Source: Nephrotoma appendiculata (taxonomy: Eukaryota > Arthropoda > Insecta > Diptera > Tipulidae). Taken from it: a stretch of 64,000 bases of DNA. Location: positions 18,708,777-18,772,776 of the forward strand of contig OX371224.1 in the NCBI GenBank assembly GCA_947310385.1. Reading direction: 5' to 3'. Under the pieces are notes generated by a model. It ran no database searches, had not been told where the DNA came from, and saw nothing but the letters and a program-made list of their open reading frames with translations. This document shows positions 35,083 through 47,592 of the stretch, piece by piece (the first letter of the stretch is position 1; each line of letters opens with the position of its first letter). A program made the translations under genes and the position numbers.

Positions 35083-37510
35083 AATGCCAGCAAGACGGCA
35101 AAGAGGCCCAGAGGTTCAACAAAAATTGAAGTCTTTAATGAGTTGCAATATAAATTCGATCCCACACGTTGCTGGATGTATTCGGTTGAATGGATTACCT
35201 CATGCACACATTTTGATTTGGTTAGTCGACAAAATACGCCCTGAGGAAATCGATAGTGTAATTTTCGCGGAAATTCCAGATCCGTCTACTGATCAACTAC
35301 TGTTCGATATTGTTACCACAAACATGATTCATGGCCCATGCGATAATCTGAATCGTTTATCGCTTTGCATAGCAGATGGAAAATGTGCAAAGCGTTTTCC
35401 TAAAGATTTCACCAACGACACGATCACAAATGTCGTCATATTCGCCTCTGCTGAGCAAAACATTGAATGCTCATATTAATGTTGAGTTCTGCAGTTCGTT
35501 GAAGAGCATCAAATACATTTGTGACTATGTGAATAAACTCAGCGATATGGTTGTTTCAAATTCAAAAAACCGATGTGAATGCTTCTCGATTGAATGACAA
35601 CGATGAAATAATGCGCTACCAAATTGGCAAGCACATCAGCTCCAATGAAGCTGTCTGGGGTATATTTGGTTTCCCAATTCAAGGACTTGACGCCAGCAAT
35701 TATACATTTAGCCGTCCATCTAGAAAATGGCCAGCGCGTATTTTTCACCAACGAGACAGAAATTGGTGCCATTGAACCACCAAAAAATACACTCACCGAT
35801 TTTTTCGAATTGTGTAATCGTGCGGATACTTTCGGTGTCTTTGCACGAACATTACTCTATTCTTGTAATACCACGCTTTTTCACAGGCAATCAAACAAAA
35901 AAATGGATGCCTCGCAAGCAAGGAACACTCACTGATGCGTGCCCCGGCCTATTCAAATCAAACACTTTAGGCCAGGGATATGCAGTCACTCAAGGCAGAT
36001 TGAGTGCAACATCTAGTAATGTCACCGGCCCATTGTCATTCCAAAATATACGCAAAGTGAATGGACATCATTATCCAACATATAAAGATGCATGGCTTGC
36101 ACTCGGCTTACTCGAAGACGACAATCACTGAGACGATATGCTTGCTGAAGCAGCATTGGGCTGTACAGCAACACAAATTAGTCTACTATTCGCTATAGTG
36201 TTCACTACATATTCCCCGGGACGAGCAGATACGTTGTGGGATAAGCACAAAGATTCAATGACTCACGTATTGCATCGAATTCCTACACGGTGCACCAATC
36301 TAACGATTACATTCTTCGGCGCTATGTACAATGAAGCATTGATTGCTATCGAGGATCTTTGCGTTGTCATTGCCAATTTACGACTCATAGTCATTTCGGT
36401 ATGAGTTCGCCAAATCGAAGTGCATTTGATTTAATGGACACCAAAATGAATCGTTAACTGCAGTACGATACTGCAGAAATGACAGCGATTGTTACACGCA
36501 ATATCCTACTTCTGACTCATGAAGAAAAAGTCATTTACGACCGCATTATTCTGGCAGTTGCAGCGGGACAAGGTGGATTCGTTTTTTTGGCTGCACCAGG
36601 TGGAACTGGCAAACATTTTTCATTTCGCTAATTCTCACCGAAATACGATCAAATAATGATATCACAATTTCCGTTGCATCATCTGGCATTGCAGCAACTT
36701 TATTGGATGGAGGCAGAACAGCTCATTCAGTATTTAAGCTGCCACTGAATATTCAAAATAACCCAGAGGCAATGTGCAACATAAAAAAACAGTCGTCCAT
36801 GGCCACAGTGCAGAAGCAATGAAAAATTATCATCTGGGATGAATGCAAACATTCTCTTAAGGCGTTGAACAGAACACTCAAAGATATAAAAAACAACGAC
36901 AAAATGTTCGGCGGCATTCTATTACTCCTTTTAGGTGATTTCAGACAAACACTTCCCGTCATTCCACGTTCAACGTACGCTGATAAGATCAACGCTTGCT
37001 TGAAATCATCGCCATTGTGGCGTAATGTTGAAAATTCCAGCTAAAAATAAACATAAACACGTCCAAATGCTACAAGATCCATTCGCTGACACATTCTCGA
37101 ACCAATTGTTAGATATCCGCGATAGAAAAGTTGCTGAAGAAAGAGCCATTTTGGCTACCAAAAATGTGGACATCGACGATTTAAACTTCAAGATACAGCA
37201 GTCGTTGCCAGGCGACTTCGTACAATTCGATCGATACAGTTTGCGATGCCAACGAAGCTGTAAATTCTCCAACAGAGTTTTTGAACTGACTGGATTTGCC
37301 AGGCATGCCACCACACCTTCTACGACTGAAAGTTGAATCTACGGTTATTTTACTTTGGAATTTGAACCCACCACGGCTGTGCAATGGCACGCGATTGGTC
37401 ATTAAAAAATTGATGAAAAACATTATCGACACCATTTTGAATTGCAAAATCCGAGCCGAAAAAATTTTGCTGCCAAGAATTTTGCATGACAGACGTGCCA
37501 ATTGAATTCA
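35083..37510 (+). pseudogene. Helitron Rep-helicase, multiply frameshifted
   Basis: Begins after a deletion of the Rep N-terminus. LNGLPHAHILIWL (about 35187-35225) is the HUH nickase motif, followed by DGKCAKRFPKDF. IKYICDYVNKL near 35505-35540 keeps both catalytic tyrosines but in another frame. Then come DNDEIMRYQIGKHISSNEA, PRFFTGNQTKKWMPRK and DAWLALGLLEDD. The Pif1-like helicase has LAAPGGTGK (Walker A, about 36595), IIIWDEC (Walker B, about 36825), GDFRQTLPV and GMPPHLLRLK. At least six frame changes and stops mean no active enzyme. Confidence 0.85.
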
Positions 37511-37944
37511 AACGCGTTCAATTTCCTATTAGATTGGCATTCGCAATGACAATCAATGAGTAGCAAGGCCAAACAATTTCTGTTTGCGACTTCGATTTGG
37601 GCACACCATGTTTTTCACACGGACAATTATACGTGGCAAGTTTTCGCGTGGGCAAACCATCGAGCTTATTTGTGTTGGTTAAAGACGGACTGACAAAAAA
37701 TATCGTACACTCGCAATTGCTCTTCGAAATTAATATTGATTTTATTTCATTTTCCATACTTTAGGATAAAAAATATTTTACTTTTTTCAGTTTACATTTA
37801 ACTTTTAAGAGATAAAACAATGAATATGCCCGTTACGTTAATGAAATACATTGAATTGAGAAAATGTGTTTTTTTGTTTTTATCGGCGGTCATCATTATT
37901 TTTTGTTTAACAACCAAAATATTCACTAGAAATAATTTATATGG

Positions 37945-37971
37945 CAGCACAACGTTTGCTGGGTCAGCTAG
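37945..37971 (+). other. Helitron 3' terminal hairpin and CTAG end
   Basis: Stem CAGCA / TGCTG with a 7-nt loop, then GGTCAG and the terminal CTAG. This is the termination signal of Helitron rolling-circle transposition in known families. Confidence 0.8.
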
Positions 37972-39289
37972 TAATTTTATAAAATTATTCAGTAGAATTT
38001 TAAATGATTTTTGCAGCATCAAATTTATCCACGGAGTACCAACATATAAAAAATACTAAATTATTTTATCATTAGCGTACAGATTTTTTTGAAAAAAATC
38101 TAAAGCAAAAAAAGCAATTTCTCAACAAAATACGCCAAGAGTTAACTTTCTCGTACTTATAAATAATGCGCAATTTACATTCAGTGATTATCAAAAATAT
38201 CTGCAAAAATAATGAGAAAAAATATTGAAATATAACTAAGCGGAAAAGAGAAAATGTTTCATTTGCTACAAAATGGACAGCGAAACTCGAGACGCAAACC
38301 CTACAATCGACCTCTGCAACACAAAACGATTTTGGGTTTAATTTTTTTTATAATAAGATCTCGAAAATCAATTAAAATTATTATCAATACACAATATTAC
38401 GGCATTCCAGATTCATGGACATTATTTTTCCCCATTTTTATTGGTTTGTTATAGTAAAATATTGAATGTTTTTGAGATTATTTGCATCTACAACATAATG
38501 ATGAATGTAAATTGCGTATAAAAACATTTAGAATTGTTGATTACAAATTGAAAGTGCATACCGCGCTTTTATATTTTGACTATTCCGGTTCGATGCGAAA
38601 TGCATAAATTATTATGAATCGCAACGTTGATTATATATGCTCTAGTTTCTTATTAAATCAAAAACATTTTCATTATCGATTTTGAATTTCTACAATCTTA
38701 CCTATACACAATATACATTATTGGAGCATGGTAAACCCAAATTAATTGCGACAAGTTTAATACTAGAGTCGTAATTACGCGAGTAACTCGAAAAGATATG
38801 TCTGAGCGAATGTGGAATGCTTTCGATCACTCGATCAAAAACCACTAGATATGCTGGTTTTAGATAGATACATAGAAATAGATCCATCGAAATTAAAGAG
38901 CACTCACTCAATTTACGCAATATAGTTACTCTATAGTTTCTCACTGAAAACAGTCGTTGAATTTACGTAGATAACATTTAAATTCGGTCATAGCAGTATG
39001 TTCAGCCCTAGCTATTTGTTTCTATTTGATGCTCCTCTTCAATATCCTAACGTGTTAGTTTGGGGCCTTTGCTAATTTCACATTGGTCGATGTTTGTCTG
39101 TTATAAAGTTAAAGTAAATCGCTCAGATAAATTGCAAAATGCTGTTATCGAATACCATATACAAGATTATTTACAAGTTTCGAACGCGGTTCGGAGAGAG
39201 AAAAAAAAAATGTTTTCACACAAAGAGTGACCAAAATTCGTTAACTATTGCTAATCGACTCTTCAGTAATTTCGAAACGATAATAGAAG
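37972..39289. other. No gene recognised
   Basis: AT-rich; open frames at 38254-38454 and 38702-38944 are not recognisable. Confidence 0.35.
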
Positions 39290-39600
39290 TATAGAATTTT
39301 TAAACAATGAATAGTTGCTACGAGGCTTAAGAGTTTTAGCTGACTTAATCTGTCGTTTGTGTTGCGTCTCACTGTCTGCGTTTGTAAAATCAACGTGTAC
39401 TGATTTAGTTTTATGCGAGTTATTCTGATCCTGTTCTACATTTGCAGACGGTTTGTGTATCACTTTTGTCGTTATTTCTTTGTGAAGATGATTATAGTGT
39501 GGCCAATCCACATCGACTAAACTGGTTAAATTCACCAGTAAAATCAGTTCACCACGAGATAGAAACCGTACAAGGATTTCAGAAGAGTAATATTCGTTCG
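39290..39600 (-). CDS. Possible coding exon, unknown product
   Basis: A minus-strand frame open for about 100 codons, polar, with DVDWPHYNHLHKEITTKVI, then QNNSHKTKSVHVDFTNADSE and KSAKTLKPRSNYS. Its composition differs from that of random frames here (fewer Leu/Phe/Ile, more charged residues). No ATG begins this frame (the nearest, at about 39604, is in another frame), and splice sites are not clear. The function is unknown and it may be a chance frame. Confidence 0.25.
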
Positions 39601-39835
39601 TTTCATGGTTATTCGTTTTAATTTTTAATTTTGCTATGTTCGATTAGATCTATACGTTTTTGAATTCAGAAATACTGATCATTCGAAAACGTGTTACGTT
39701 TATTCGAATTGCAATTCCAAAATATCTCTTTAGCGCCGCTCACTAATGGTAGCAACAGAAATAAAGCCTGGAGCACGGTAGTATCAAGGTGAAATGACGT
39801 TATAAATAAGAATTCATCTTGCTGCGTTTTATTAG

Positions 39836-40760
39836 CCGTGTTTTTTTATTAGCGCCCGATAGATATATCCGGTGCACCCAATTTTCTTTGTCAAATTTAT
39901 ATTTAGCGCGCTATTTTTGCATATAATTAATTTATTTAACCCCAAACTAATATTTTTCATTTAACCTTTTAGTTAAAAATCGACATAAAAAATTTTTTCG
40001 GGGCCGCTATCGGCAGCTGCTATCCATTTCAATGGGAAATTTGAAAATGCCTTTTTTGTAAAACCCCTAGAAACTTAATCTTATAATAAAAATTTAAAAT
40101 GCAGCAAAATGAATTATTGTTTATAACGTCATATCAAAATAAATGTCAATTGGCATATTTCAGTGGCCCTATTCTGGTTTTCCCGGGGAAATGGGGAAAT
40201 ATTTTGCTTGAATTACGAATTGCACTAATTTCCAAATAAATATTTCCCGTTCCCAAATGTTCTGGCAGCCAGAGAATAATTTTTGGGGGAACATTTTTTT
40301 ATCTAGCTATTTATAAACTAAAACACGTATTGCGACCCTATTACAAGTTTAATTTATTTTTAAATATATAATTATTAGCAAAAATAATGTTTAAAAATTC
40401 AAAAATGTATACGAATCACAATTCCCCAAAGAAATAATGGGGAAAAACTAACGTCAAAACTGCTATAAAATGGAACTATTTTTTCCCAATAAAAAAAATC
40501 CTAAACGTCGAACTACACTTTGGGGAATTAAAAATTCCCAACTGCTATAGAAAAACGTCACTAAATCCCAATACCCTATTCCCGGGGAAACCCAGAATAG
40601 GGCCACAGGTCGTTAAATGTTTGTTTTATGGATGAGTTTATTTTTAATTTGTATGGTACAGCGACCATACGGGTAGTAGCGGAATTTCGGATAGATAATT
40701 TCCGCTTCTAGCAGCCAATAGCCCGAGCCGGTTAGCGAATAAAAAACAGAGCTATTATTG
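39836..40760 (+). repeat. Interspersed repeat (family C), copy 1, split by an insertion
   Basis: Shares long blocks with 62490-62880: TTTATTAGCGCCCGA, TTAGCGCGCTATTTTTGCAT, TTATTTAACCCCAAACTA and GTCATATCAAAATAAATGTC. At 40164-40605 a separate element is inserted, and a further about 100 bp near 40640-40720 is absent from the other copy. Non-coding. Confidence 0.8.
40164..40605. mobile_element. 442-bp MITE, TIR GGCCCTATTCTGG, CAG duplication
   Basis: Begins TGGCCCTATTCTGGTTTTCC and ends with the complement of TGGCCCTATTCTGGGTTTCC. CAG precedes (40161-40163) and follows (40606-40608). The related repeat at 62809-62811 has a single CAG at the same place and no insert. No coding sequence. Confidence 0.85.
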
Positions 40761-43700
40761 CTGCTGTTGTTAAAGATTGCGCTAGAAACCCGAGAGCGTT
40801 AAGTATCCTTAGATATTTATCAATTGAACATTATCGTCTGCCATTAAGAATAGGTGTAACGCTGAGCTGATAACCATGTGGGAACGCTTCGGTCAATTAA
40901 GAGAATGAGAACAACGACGCAATCATGGTATATGGTCGAATCCTCTATAGCGTTTCAAATTATATTTCAAAATTTGATTCATAGCACTCATCCACTAACT
41001 GCGAAAAAACGTATAGTTTTTATGAAAATAATTTACGTATAGTACAAGAGACAATCAAAAGAGGCGCTGATCTCAAATATGCCGTGATTTAAAAACTCCG
41101 TGATTGTATCCATATATAAAATGTATTATGAAACATTTGTTATAAAATTGTAATAAATGCAATAAGAAAATACAAAACATGATGAAATTATTAATTTAAC
41201 ATAAACTTTACGAAAATAGACACAATACAAATTTTTGAAGTTTAACAAAATAAAATTTAGAATTTTTTTAAGAATTTATATCCCATCTCCTCCGGGTCAT
41301 GGCAGGTTAAGACACGTCGCTTAGAAACGTAACAAATTAAACCACGTAATAATATTGCGCAATTTCGCTTCATATTCTATCATTCGCTTTTAGTTATTTT
41401 TATTGTTACACCTTCTTTCTTTAAAGAAATGTGGAGAAATTCCAAACAATTTATGTACTTGTATTTTCGATGATACCTGTAGATTGATCAATAAGAATGC
41501 GATGAATTATATTGGTCCCAGTTTGTCCGTTAAAATGACATTTTGAAGAAAACGCATTAATTTGTTTAAACGTACGTAGAAACGATACGAATTAAAGGCG
41601 CCATTATATTTGTCGTTTCTCAGAAATCTTAATCATAAGGTTTTGTGCAGTCTTATCTTATTTTGTTATCAATGAATGGATAACGCTTATAAATAATCAT
41701 ATTCTTTACGAGTACATATATGAAAGAATGCTTATCACTAAAATACACAAAACAATACCCACTTTGCTCGTCAATCAAGACGATGATAATATTTAAAACG
41801 TTGGCCTAATTTAACATCGCATAGTGAATACTAAATACAAGTTTCATCAGCTGTATCTGACTGTATATGTATAATAGTCTTCAGTTTTTGCTGTACTGTA
41901 TTCGAAAATCACGGTTTTTTTAAAGTCTAATAATAAAACTTGATGAATCATGTTCAATGTCTTTTACGCTTTTCTTTTAACTTACGTTCTTGTATAACGA
42001 TAGTAGGCAAAGACAAAATATACAAAGTTGTTTAGTTAATGTTGGAAATTCCGCGTAATGCTTATTATATAAATCATAAACATTTAAATCCGTATTATAT
42101 TGGTCAAGGAAATCCTATAATTAACATTTTGGAAAAGTAGGAATTCCCAAAACATTTAATTTTTCGCGGTACAGTTATAGATGATATAAAATGTTAGATC
42201 CTGTCATAACACGAGACCGAGCCTCCAAACAAAATCATTCTTTAATATTTTTAATGTGATATATCACGAGCGATCATAGTCGTAAAATTTTGAAGTGCGG
42301 CACACAGTAGTAATCGATAAGAACTTAATTAAACGCGATTATTCACATGACGACGCGAAAAACATGCGAATTCTGATTTTATCGAAAAATTTCATCATGC
42401 ATCGAATATCTATATAATATATATGTTTGTGTCTATAACGAAATCTCTTCCATCTGCTCAGTTACAAATTTTATTAATGTCACGTTGCTACGATAATAAT
42501 AACTGTTCTTATCAGGCAGACCTATTTATACCTACTTTTGCAAATACATGCATGATATGATAATAGATTGGGAGCATATCGCAACACGTTTTATCTTGAA
42601 TGGTTCGTGTTTTGAAAATTTCACATTTGATACTACAGTGCGGATTACAAGGTTACAAGTAAAATTGCATATATAGATAAAGCTATACATTAAGTTGTAT
42701 ACCCACTATAATTAAATGCGGATATTTTTAGAAAAAAAACACGTTACGAACACGACAGAGTAAGAAATTCCAAAAACATTTCTCTTGGATATGTACAAAG
42801 TCCGTATAGATAGAGAGAACAACAAAGAGGTATGCGGTTCTTGTAAAGTCTGCATGATTAAGCACTAATATTCGTTGATGATTAAAGTTCGGTATTTAAA
42901 ATATGTCGATGTGTACTTAATTAAATATTCATATACGTACATAGTGAAGAACACGTTGACACAACTGCAAATATGTACTTGACGATACAATCAAGACGTG
43001 TGATCATTTTCATTTCGTTTATTTGGGTTTAAAGTGTACATGCTCATAGGTACACATATCGAATTAATATTAGACACACATTTACAAAACAAACAACAAT
43101 ATATAATATTTCATTTGACCTATAAAAAGTAATTTCATACGTTATGTAATGTCCGCCTAGTTATGTATTTCGCAAAATAGTGTAATTTATAAAGTTATAT
43201 TAGGAAACTCCACTACACATTTATTGATTATTATTGCATTTACGACAAAACAAACGATGTATAGTTGAGTGCGTTACGAAGCAACGCTGACCGCGAAGTC
43301 TATACTGATAATAAGTACATAATTACATATACTAATTGTTGTCAAGACGTACTCTCTACAAATTGCTATCAGTACATAATATTTAAAAACAAATTATTTT
43401 TATCTTGGATGATTAGTAATTGAAAATTGATATTTCTTAGCTGTACTGCGAATTTTTGGTTGAAAATCCCCGAATTGCGACTACTAAATATAAAGATAAC
43501 GAAATTTTAATGTAATTCAAGTCACACTTCACAGCTTAATTATCAATCAATCATGGCCGCGTGATTTATTGAACGATTTGTTGAATTTTTGTTAACGTTT
43601 TATTTGTGGGGTAAATATATTTTTTAAATCGTTTTTTTACTAATTTTAAAAAGAAATTTTTAATAAACGTAGATATTCCATTTTATTATGCTTATCACTT

Positions 43701-43912
43701 ATTGTATACATTAATACACAATAAATACATTTTACAGCAACAGACATGATTCTTGAACGCATACTCGTATATGTACTTGTATATTAAGTACAGTATGATC
43801 TAAAGATAGGGAAACAGGTGTCGCTAAGTTCAGCGACATCGTCTCATGTACTTTGCTGATTTGAATATGAAAGTGAACTAGTATTGACGATTTTAAAAGT
43901 AAGAAAAGCGCC
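40761..43912. other. No gene recognised
   Basis: Three kilobases of AT-rich DNA without open frames over 60 codons and without clear repeats. Poly-T/poly-A runs occur. It may be host intron or intergenic DNA. Confidence 0.4.
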
Positions 43913-44116
43913 GATCTAGCGGAAAAAATGGAACTAAATGAGCTATACCTTGACGTTTATTTGTTACCCTCTAAACATTGCGATTCGAAAACGATACGTA
44001 AACTATGAAACTTCTTCATAAAAAGCATCGTTTTCGATTCGCAATGTTGCGAGGGTATGAAAAAAATAAACGTCAAAAGTATAGCTCATTTGGTTTAAAA
44101 AAAATCCACTAGATGG
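43913..44116. repeat. Palindromic miniature element
   Basis: Left parts (CTAGCGGAAAAAATGG, GAGCTATACCTTGACGTTTA, ATTGCGATTCGAAAACGAT) pair with right parts (ATCGTTTTCGATTCGCAAT, AAACGTCAAAAGTATAGCTC, CCACTAG). A related sequence with TATTGACGATGGTAAAAG and CTAGCGGAAAAAATA lies at 29240-29310. Confidence 0.6.
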
Positions 44117-44629
44117 AATCCATGAGACGTTAATTGTCAATTGGGTATTCTGGGCGATAGACAGATATTGTTTGGTTTTACATATAGTGGAAGTTGAGGT
44201 AAGGTTACTAAAAGGCTTAGTAGTTTGGTGTCAAACTAATGATAATTAGTAAACCCATTATTTGGCTTTCACCCAGAATAACCCAATATTTCGAATAGAA
44301 ATCGCATGAATGCGTTAAATAGAACAAAATTCAAGATCACGGCGAGGTTAACAAATGCTTAGCGATAAACTAATTCGCTAAAGGCAATGTTAAACAACGA
44401 TGTTTATAACAAACTGTTGTCGAAATAAATTTTATGCAGATGACTATATATCAGGAACGAATACGATAGAAGAATCGCAACATTTGAAAACGCACTCAAA
44501 TTCCATTCTACCTCGTAGAGGATTCCATCTAAGAAAGTGGAGGTCAAACGGAGCAGAATAATTATACGGGCATTTTTAAAGAGTAAATTCTATGGTAATA
44601 ACCATCGAAGGGGCCTTCAATGGAGCTCC
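44117..44629. other. No gene recognised
   Basis: AT-rich spacer between the palindromic element and the BEL/Pao remnant. Confidence 0.35.
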
Positions 44630-45680
44630 CACCTATCTTTTAGAGTCGATTTACCATTAGTCACAATATCTACCAAGTGAACATTAATAACTTCTAAAAT
44701 TTTTGATTCATTCAGGTTAGTCACCTCATCAATACATTTATCTACGTAAAATTTATTTAAAAAATCCTCGCCATTCAAAATGTGACGATGGTGAGTTTAT
44801 AATGTTTGAGATCCTGTACCTCTTCTCTATGTCAGCTGTTAATGTGATTTTCGTATTACGGTCCTTCTTCAGATTGTTTATAGTGTGTAGTGGGGATCAT
44901 GAGTTGATCGTCGATAGACGCCATTGCTAGGTTTACTGTATCCATCGAATACCACTCGTAATTTTGTCATTAGGTTCTCGCTTTAGTAACGGCGTGATTT
45001 GACAAATATCATATTTCTGAGTTCTCTTTCTCGTTTTGAAACTGAACTTCGCGCATATGACCTAAACTGATGTAATCGTTTATCACTTTAGTGTATTCAT
45101 TCTTCAATTCGCAATCACTGATGGTTTTTTGCTCCAAATTAAAGAATTCCGTTTTCGCTACGTTAACGAAATTGCCCAATCAAACTCGGGTACTTTTAAA
45201 AGGTAACATCGCAATGTATTTGCCATTAACGTGTCGCCTGAAATTCGTTTTGAAATGCTCCTGATCTCCTTTGAAAAATAGTATTTTGCGCTACCAAATT
45301 GTTCTCCCCTAAGTTGTCAAGGCGTCATTCCCGTAGTATATTGAAGAAACGGTCGACCCTTATGATGATATTTACACACTGCGGTTTATTGAAATGATCA
45401 TCTGCCAGTTGATGCTGTTTGATTTTGATGACGTTTGCAATATCTATTTCACGTGAGAGAAGATAATTCGATAATATATACGCAACACCTTTGAAGCTCA
45501 TTCGACGAATCCAGCAATCATATCTGTTGGTAAAATCGTGGTGAATTGCTTATTGCAAGAGTTCATTGAATCGCTACTTTGATTAATGATGTTGATTTGC
45601 TAAGCAAACGAAACACAATTTATTTTCGGCTACAAAACCTCTTCTTTCATTTATGGAGAGCACTAGGAACTTATCACAAG
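44630..45680 (-). pseudogene. BEL/Pao retrotransposon remnant (gag end, protease, RT start)
   Basis: Minus strand, high to low coordinates. A gag zinc-region relic reads FLVLSINERRGFVAENKLCF and then VCLANQHH. Protease-side pieces are IKQHQLADDHFNKPQCVNII and then LGENNLVAQNT. The reverse-transcriptase entry motif is NEYTKVINDYISLGHMREVQ followed by MTKLRVVFDGYSK (about 44935-45100), a BEL/Pao signature. The YVDD region survives as FYVDKCIDEVTNLNES near 44730. Stops and an internal RT deletion make it a pseudogene. Confidence 0.7.
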
Positions 45681-46020
45681 AATAGTTTAAACTCAAACTG
45701 TGTGCCTTAATCGGTCGTTATGTTGACCGTTACGTCCGATTTCGAAATGTAGTTTTCAACTAGTGTTTTTTGTGCAGAAATGTCTTTGGTGTAGCAGACT
45801 TCTGGCCACCGATATGATATGTGGTACCGTCGCACTTTGTATGTTTGGCAGGATAAACAAGATTTCGCTCATAAGGTTATATCTAAGTTTATACTGGGCC
45901 ATAAATACCTTAAAGTGACGAGTTTGTGAGTTGTTCGTGCTTGTGGATGTGAAGGATTATGCAAAGTATTTCACAATAAATTGTCAAATTGGCTAATGGA
46001 AATTTATCTAATTTCCTCTT
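45681..46020 (-). pseudogene. Ty3/gypsy integrase fragment
   Basis: Minus strand: SHPQARTTHKLVTLRYLWP and then AKSCLSCQTYKVRRYH give the HHCC zinc finger of a Ty3/gypsy integrase, with one stop replacing an expected tryptophan. Next, after a deletion, SKSDVTVNITTD and GTQFEFKLF are the region of the second catalytic aspartate. It then runs directly into the BEL/Pao remnant. Confidence 0.65.
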
Positions 46021-46098
46021 GGACGGATGCCGATTTGTAGAAGTAAAGAGTAAGTCTTGGTAAGGGTCTTTCAATAAGGATAGATTTTTAAATGTAAA

Positions 46099-46475
46099 TT
46101 AAACAAGTTGTGTGTGAGATATTGACTGATTTTTATTTTGGGAAACATTTTTTATGGCACTAAGTATGGAATACTTCGTTCGCACGTATATTCGAGAGGT
46201 CCAACTTTCGATGACTTTGTCGTATAAATCTGGCCGAATTTGCTGGATGGCGTTTGTTATGTTGACTTTGAGGCCATCAATTGTCAATGTCATCGGTATT
46301 CTAATCATACAGTTTAAGCCACATAAAGTTGCTTCAAACGAAGAGCAATTGTCAGTCTCCGGTTTTCCCGTACACTCTCACGCACAGCAGCGATGTTTTC
46401 AGAAAACCTTGCGCTTCAGTAACGAACGAATTTTGGCTGATTATTTATCGAACCGGTTGACTCGAATTTAGAATA
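46099..46475 (-). pseudogene. Tc1/mariner-like transposase, internally deleted
   Basis: On the minus strand the N-terminal part (about 46350-46420) has ENIAAVRESVRENRRLTIA, a helix-turn-helix region of this group. After a deletion of the catalytic core, TIDGLKVNITNAIQQIRPDL and YDKVIESW form the C-terminal helices. Only short pieces remain. Confidence 0.55.
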
Positions 46476-47022
46476 TTTAAACTTTTTATTTTTCTTTTAA
46501 ACAAGTTATTGAAGCTTAAATTTTTCGATAAAGTTTTGTAACAAAAGTAATATCCAGTTTTGACTTGATAAGATCATGAACAAATTGAATCATCTCATCA
46601 GGCCATGGCGACTGAATATTACTACGTAATGATTACATTTTGTGTTCTATTATGTAAAGCAACCGTGCAAACAAACTTTAATCTCATTCACAATGGTTTC
46701 AATTTCAGTGCAAGTAATTTTTTAAATTTTTTTACTGTTATCGCTATGAATTCATTAATTAATTAACCGGCAGAAAATTTCTGAAATTTTTAAGCAAATC
46801 AATAATTGTCAGCAGAAAGTTGTATGAAAAAGGATTTATGGAACAGAAAGGAAATAAAAAATACTAGTTTATTTTCAAAACGATTTGCGTGTACATAACA
46901 TAGAAACGGTCTCTCAAAACATTTGGTGAGACGGATAATAGTATGTCGTGTGCTGGTTTAATTGATTTGTTTTAAAAAAAATCTTAAAATGCCCTCTTAA
47001 GATCAATCTAATATCTCTTTTT

Positions 47023-47230
47023 CATTCACGCAGTTGTCACCTATGCACACAATTACAGTATACCGTCTGCACGTTCTAAATTTTGCACTCCAACACAGAT
47101 AGTCATGTTATGTTTATTAACATCACGATCATAATTGACGAATAATATATGCGTTGGCATACTTCCTCTGGTGAGTTACGAATGAAGTGCCTCCTGGCCC
47201 ATTAGCGAAGTTTACCACTGCGTCGTGAAA
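47023..47230 (-). repeat. Diverged tRNA-derived SINE copy (family A)
   Basis: The minus-strand body matches 19755-20034: CACACAATTACAGTATACC, TTTGCACTCCAACA, GTTTATTAACAT and CCACTGC blocks appear in the same order on the plus strand. The B box has decayed (GAGTTACGAA). Confidence 0.65.
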
Positions 47231-47592
47231 TATAGTGAAGCCTCCAACCTTCCTCACAGCGTTTACACTGTCAGCTGGCGGTGTTACAAAATAAATCCAT
47301 TTTATTTTATTATTTGATATTCATTTGTGAGAAAGTTTTTATTCACTTAATCTTGCACTTTATATAATACCGCGCCCGGCTGGGCCATTTAAGAAATAAA
47401 TAATTTAAATTTTTATTTTATTTTATTATAACAAATGTATACACACGTCTTTACTTTAAAAACTAATATGGAACGAAAAGGCCGAGGTAATGTCCTATTA
47501 GATAAAATTTTTACAAAACTAATTTTTCTCAAGATTCGAAATTTTACTGCATATGTAACTCTAGTGGTCATACTGTAGGTATTTAAATATAT
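47231..47592. other. Short AT-rich spacer
   Basis: No gene; insertion target of the downstream retrotransposon. Confidence 0.4.

Larger units (their letters stand above)
34703..37971 (+). mobile_element. Helitron with both termini, internally deleted
   Basis: The 5' end TCTAATATATAAAAAATC then TCGTGTCATGGTGTTTG is a typical insect Helitron start, preceded by A at 34702. The 3' end is CTAG (37968-37971), followed by T, with a hairpin CAGCA/TGCTG at 37945-37949/37957-37961 about 6 nt before it. The body carries a broken Rep-helicase gene (listed next). Insertion between A and T without duplication fits rolling-circle transposition. Confidence 0.85.

Noticed and set aside
46154..46471. Plus-strand 105-codon open frame
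   Set aside because: Antisense to the mariner-like transposase remnant that explains the same bases.
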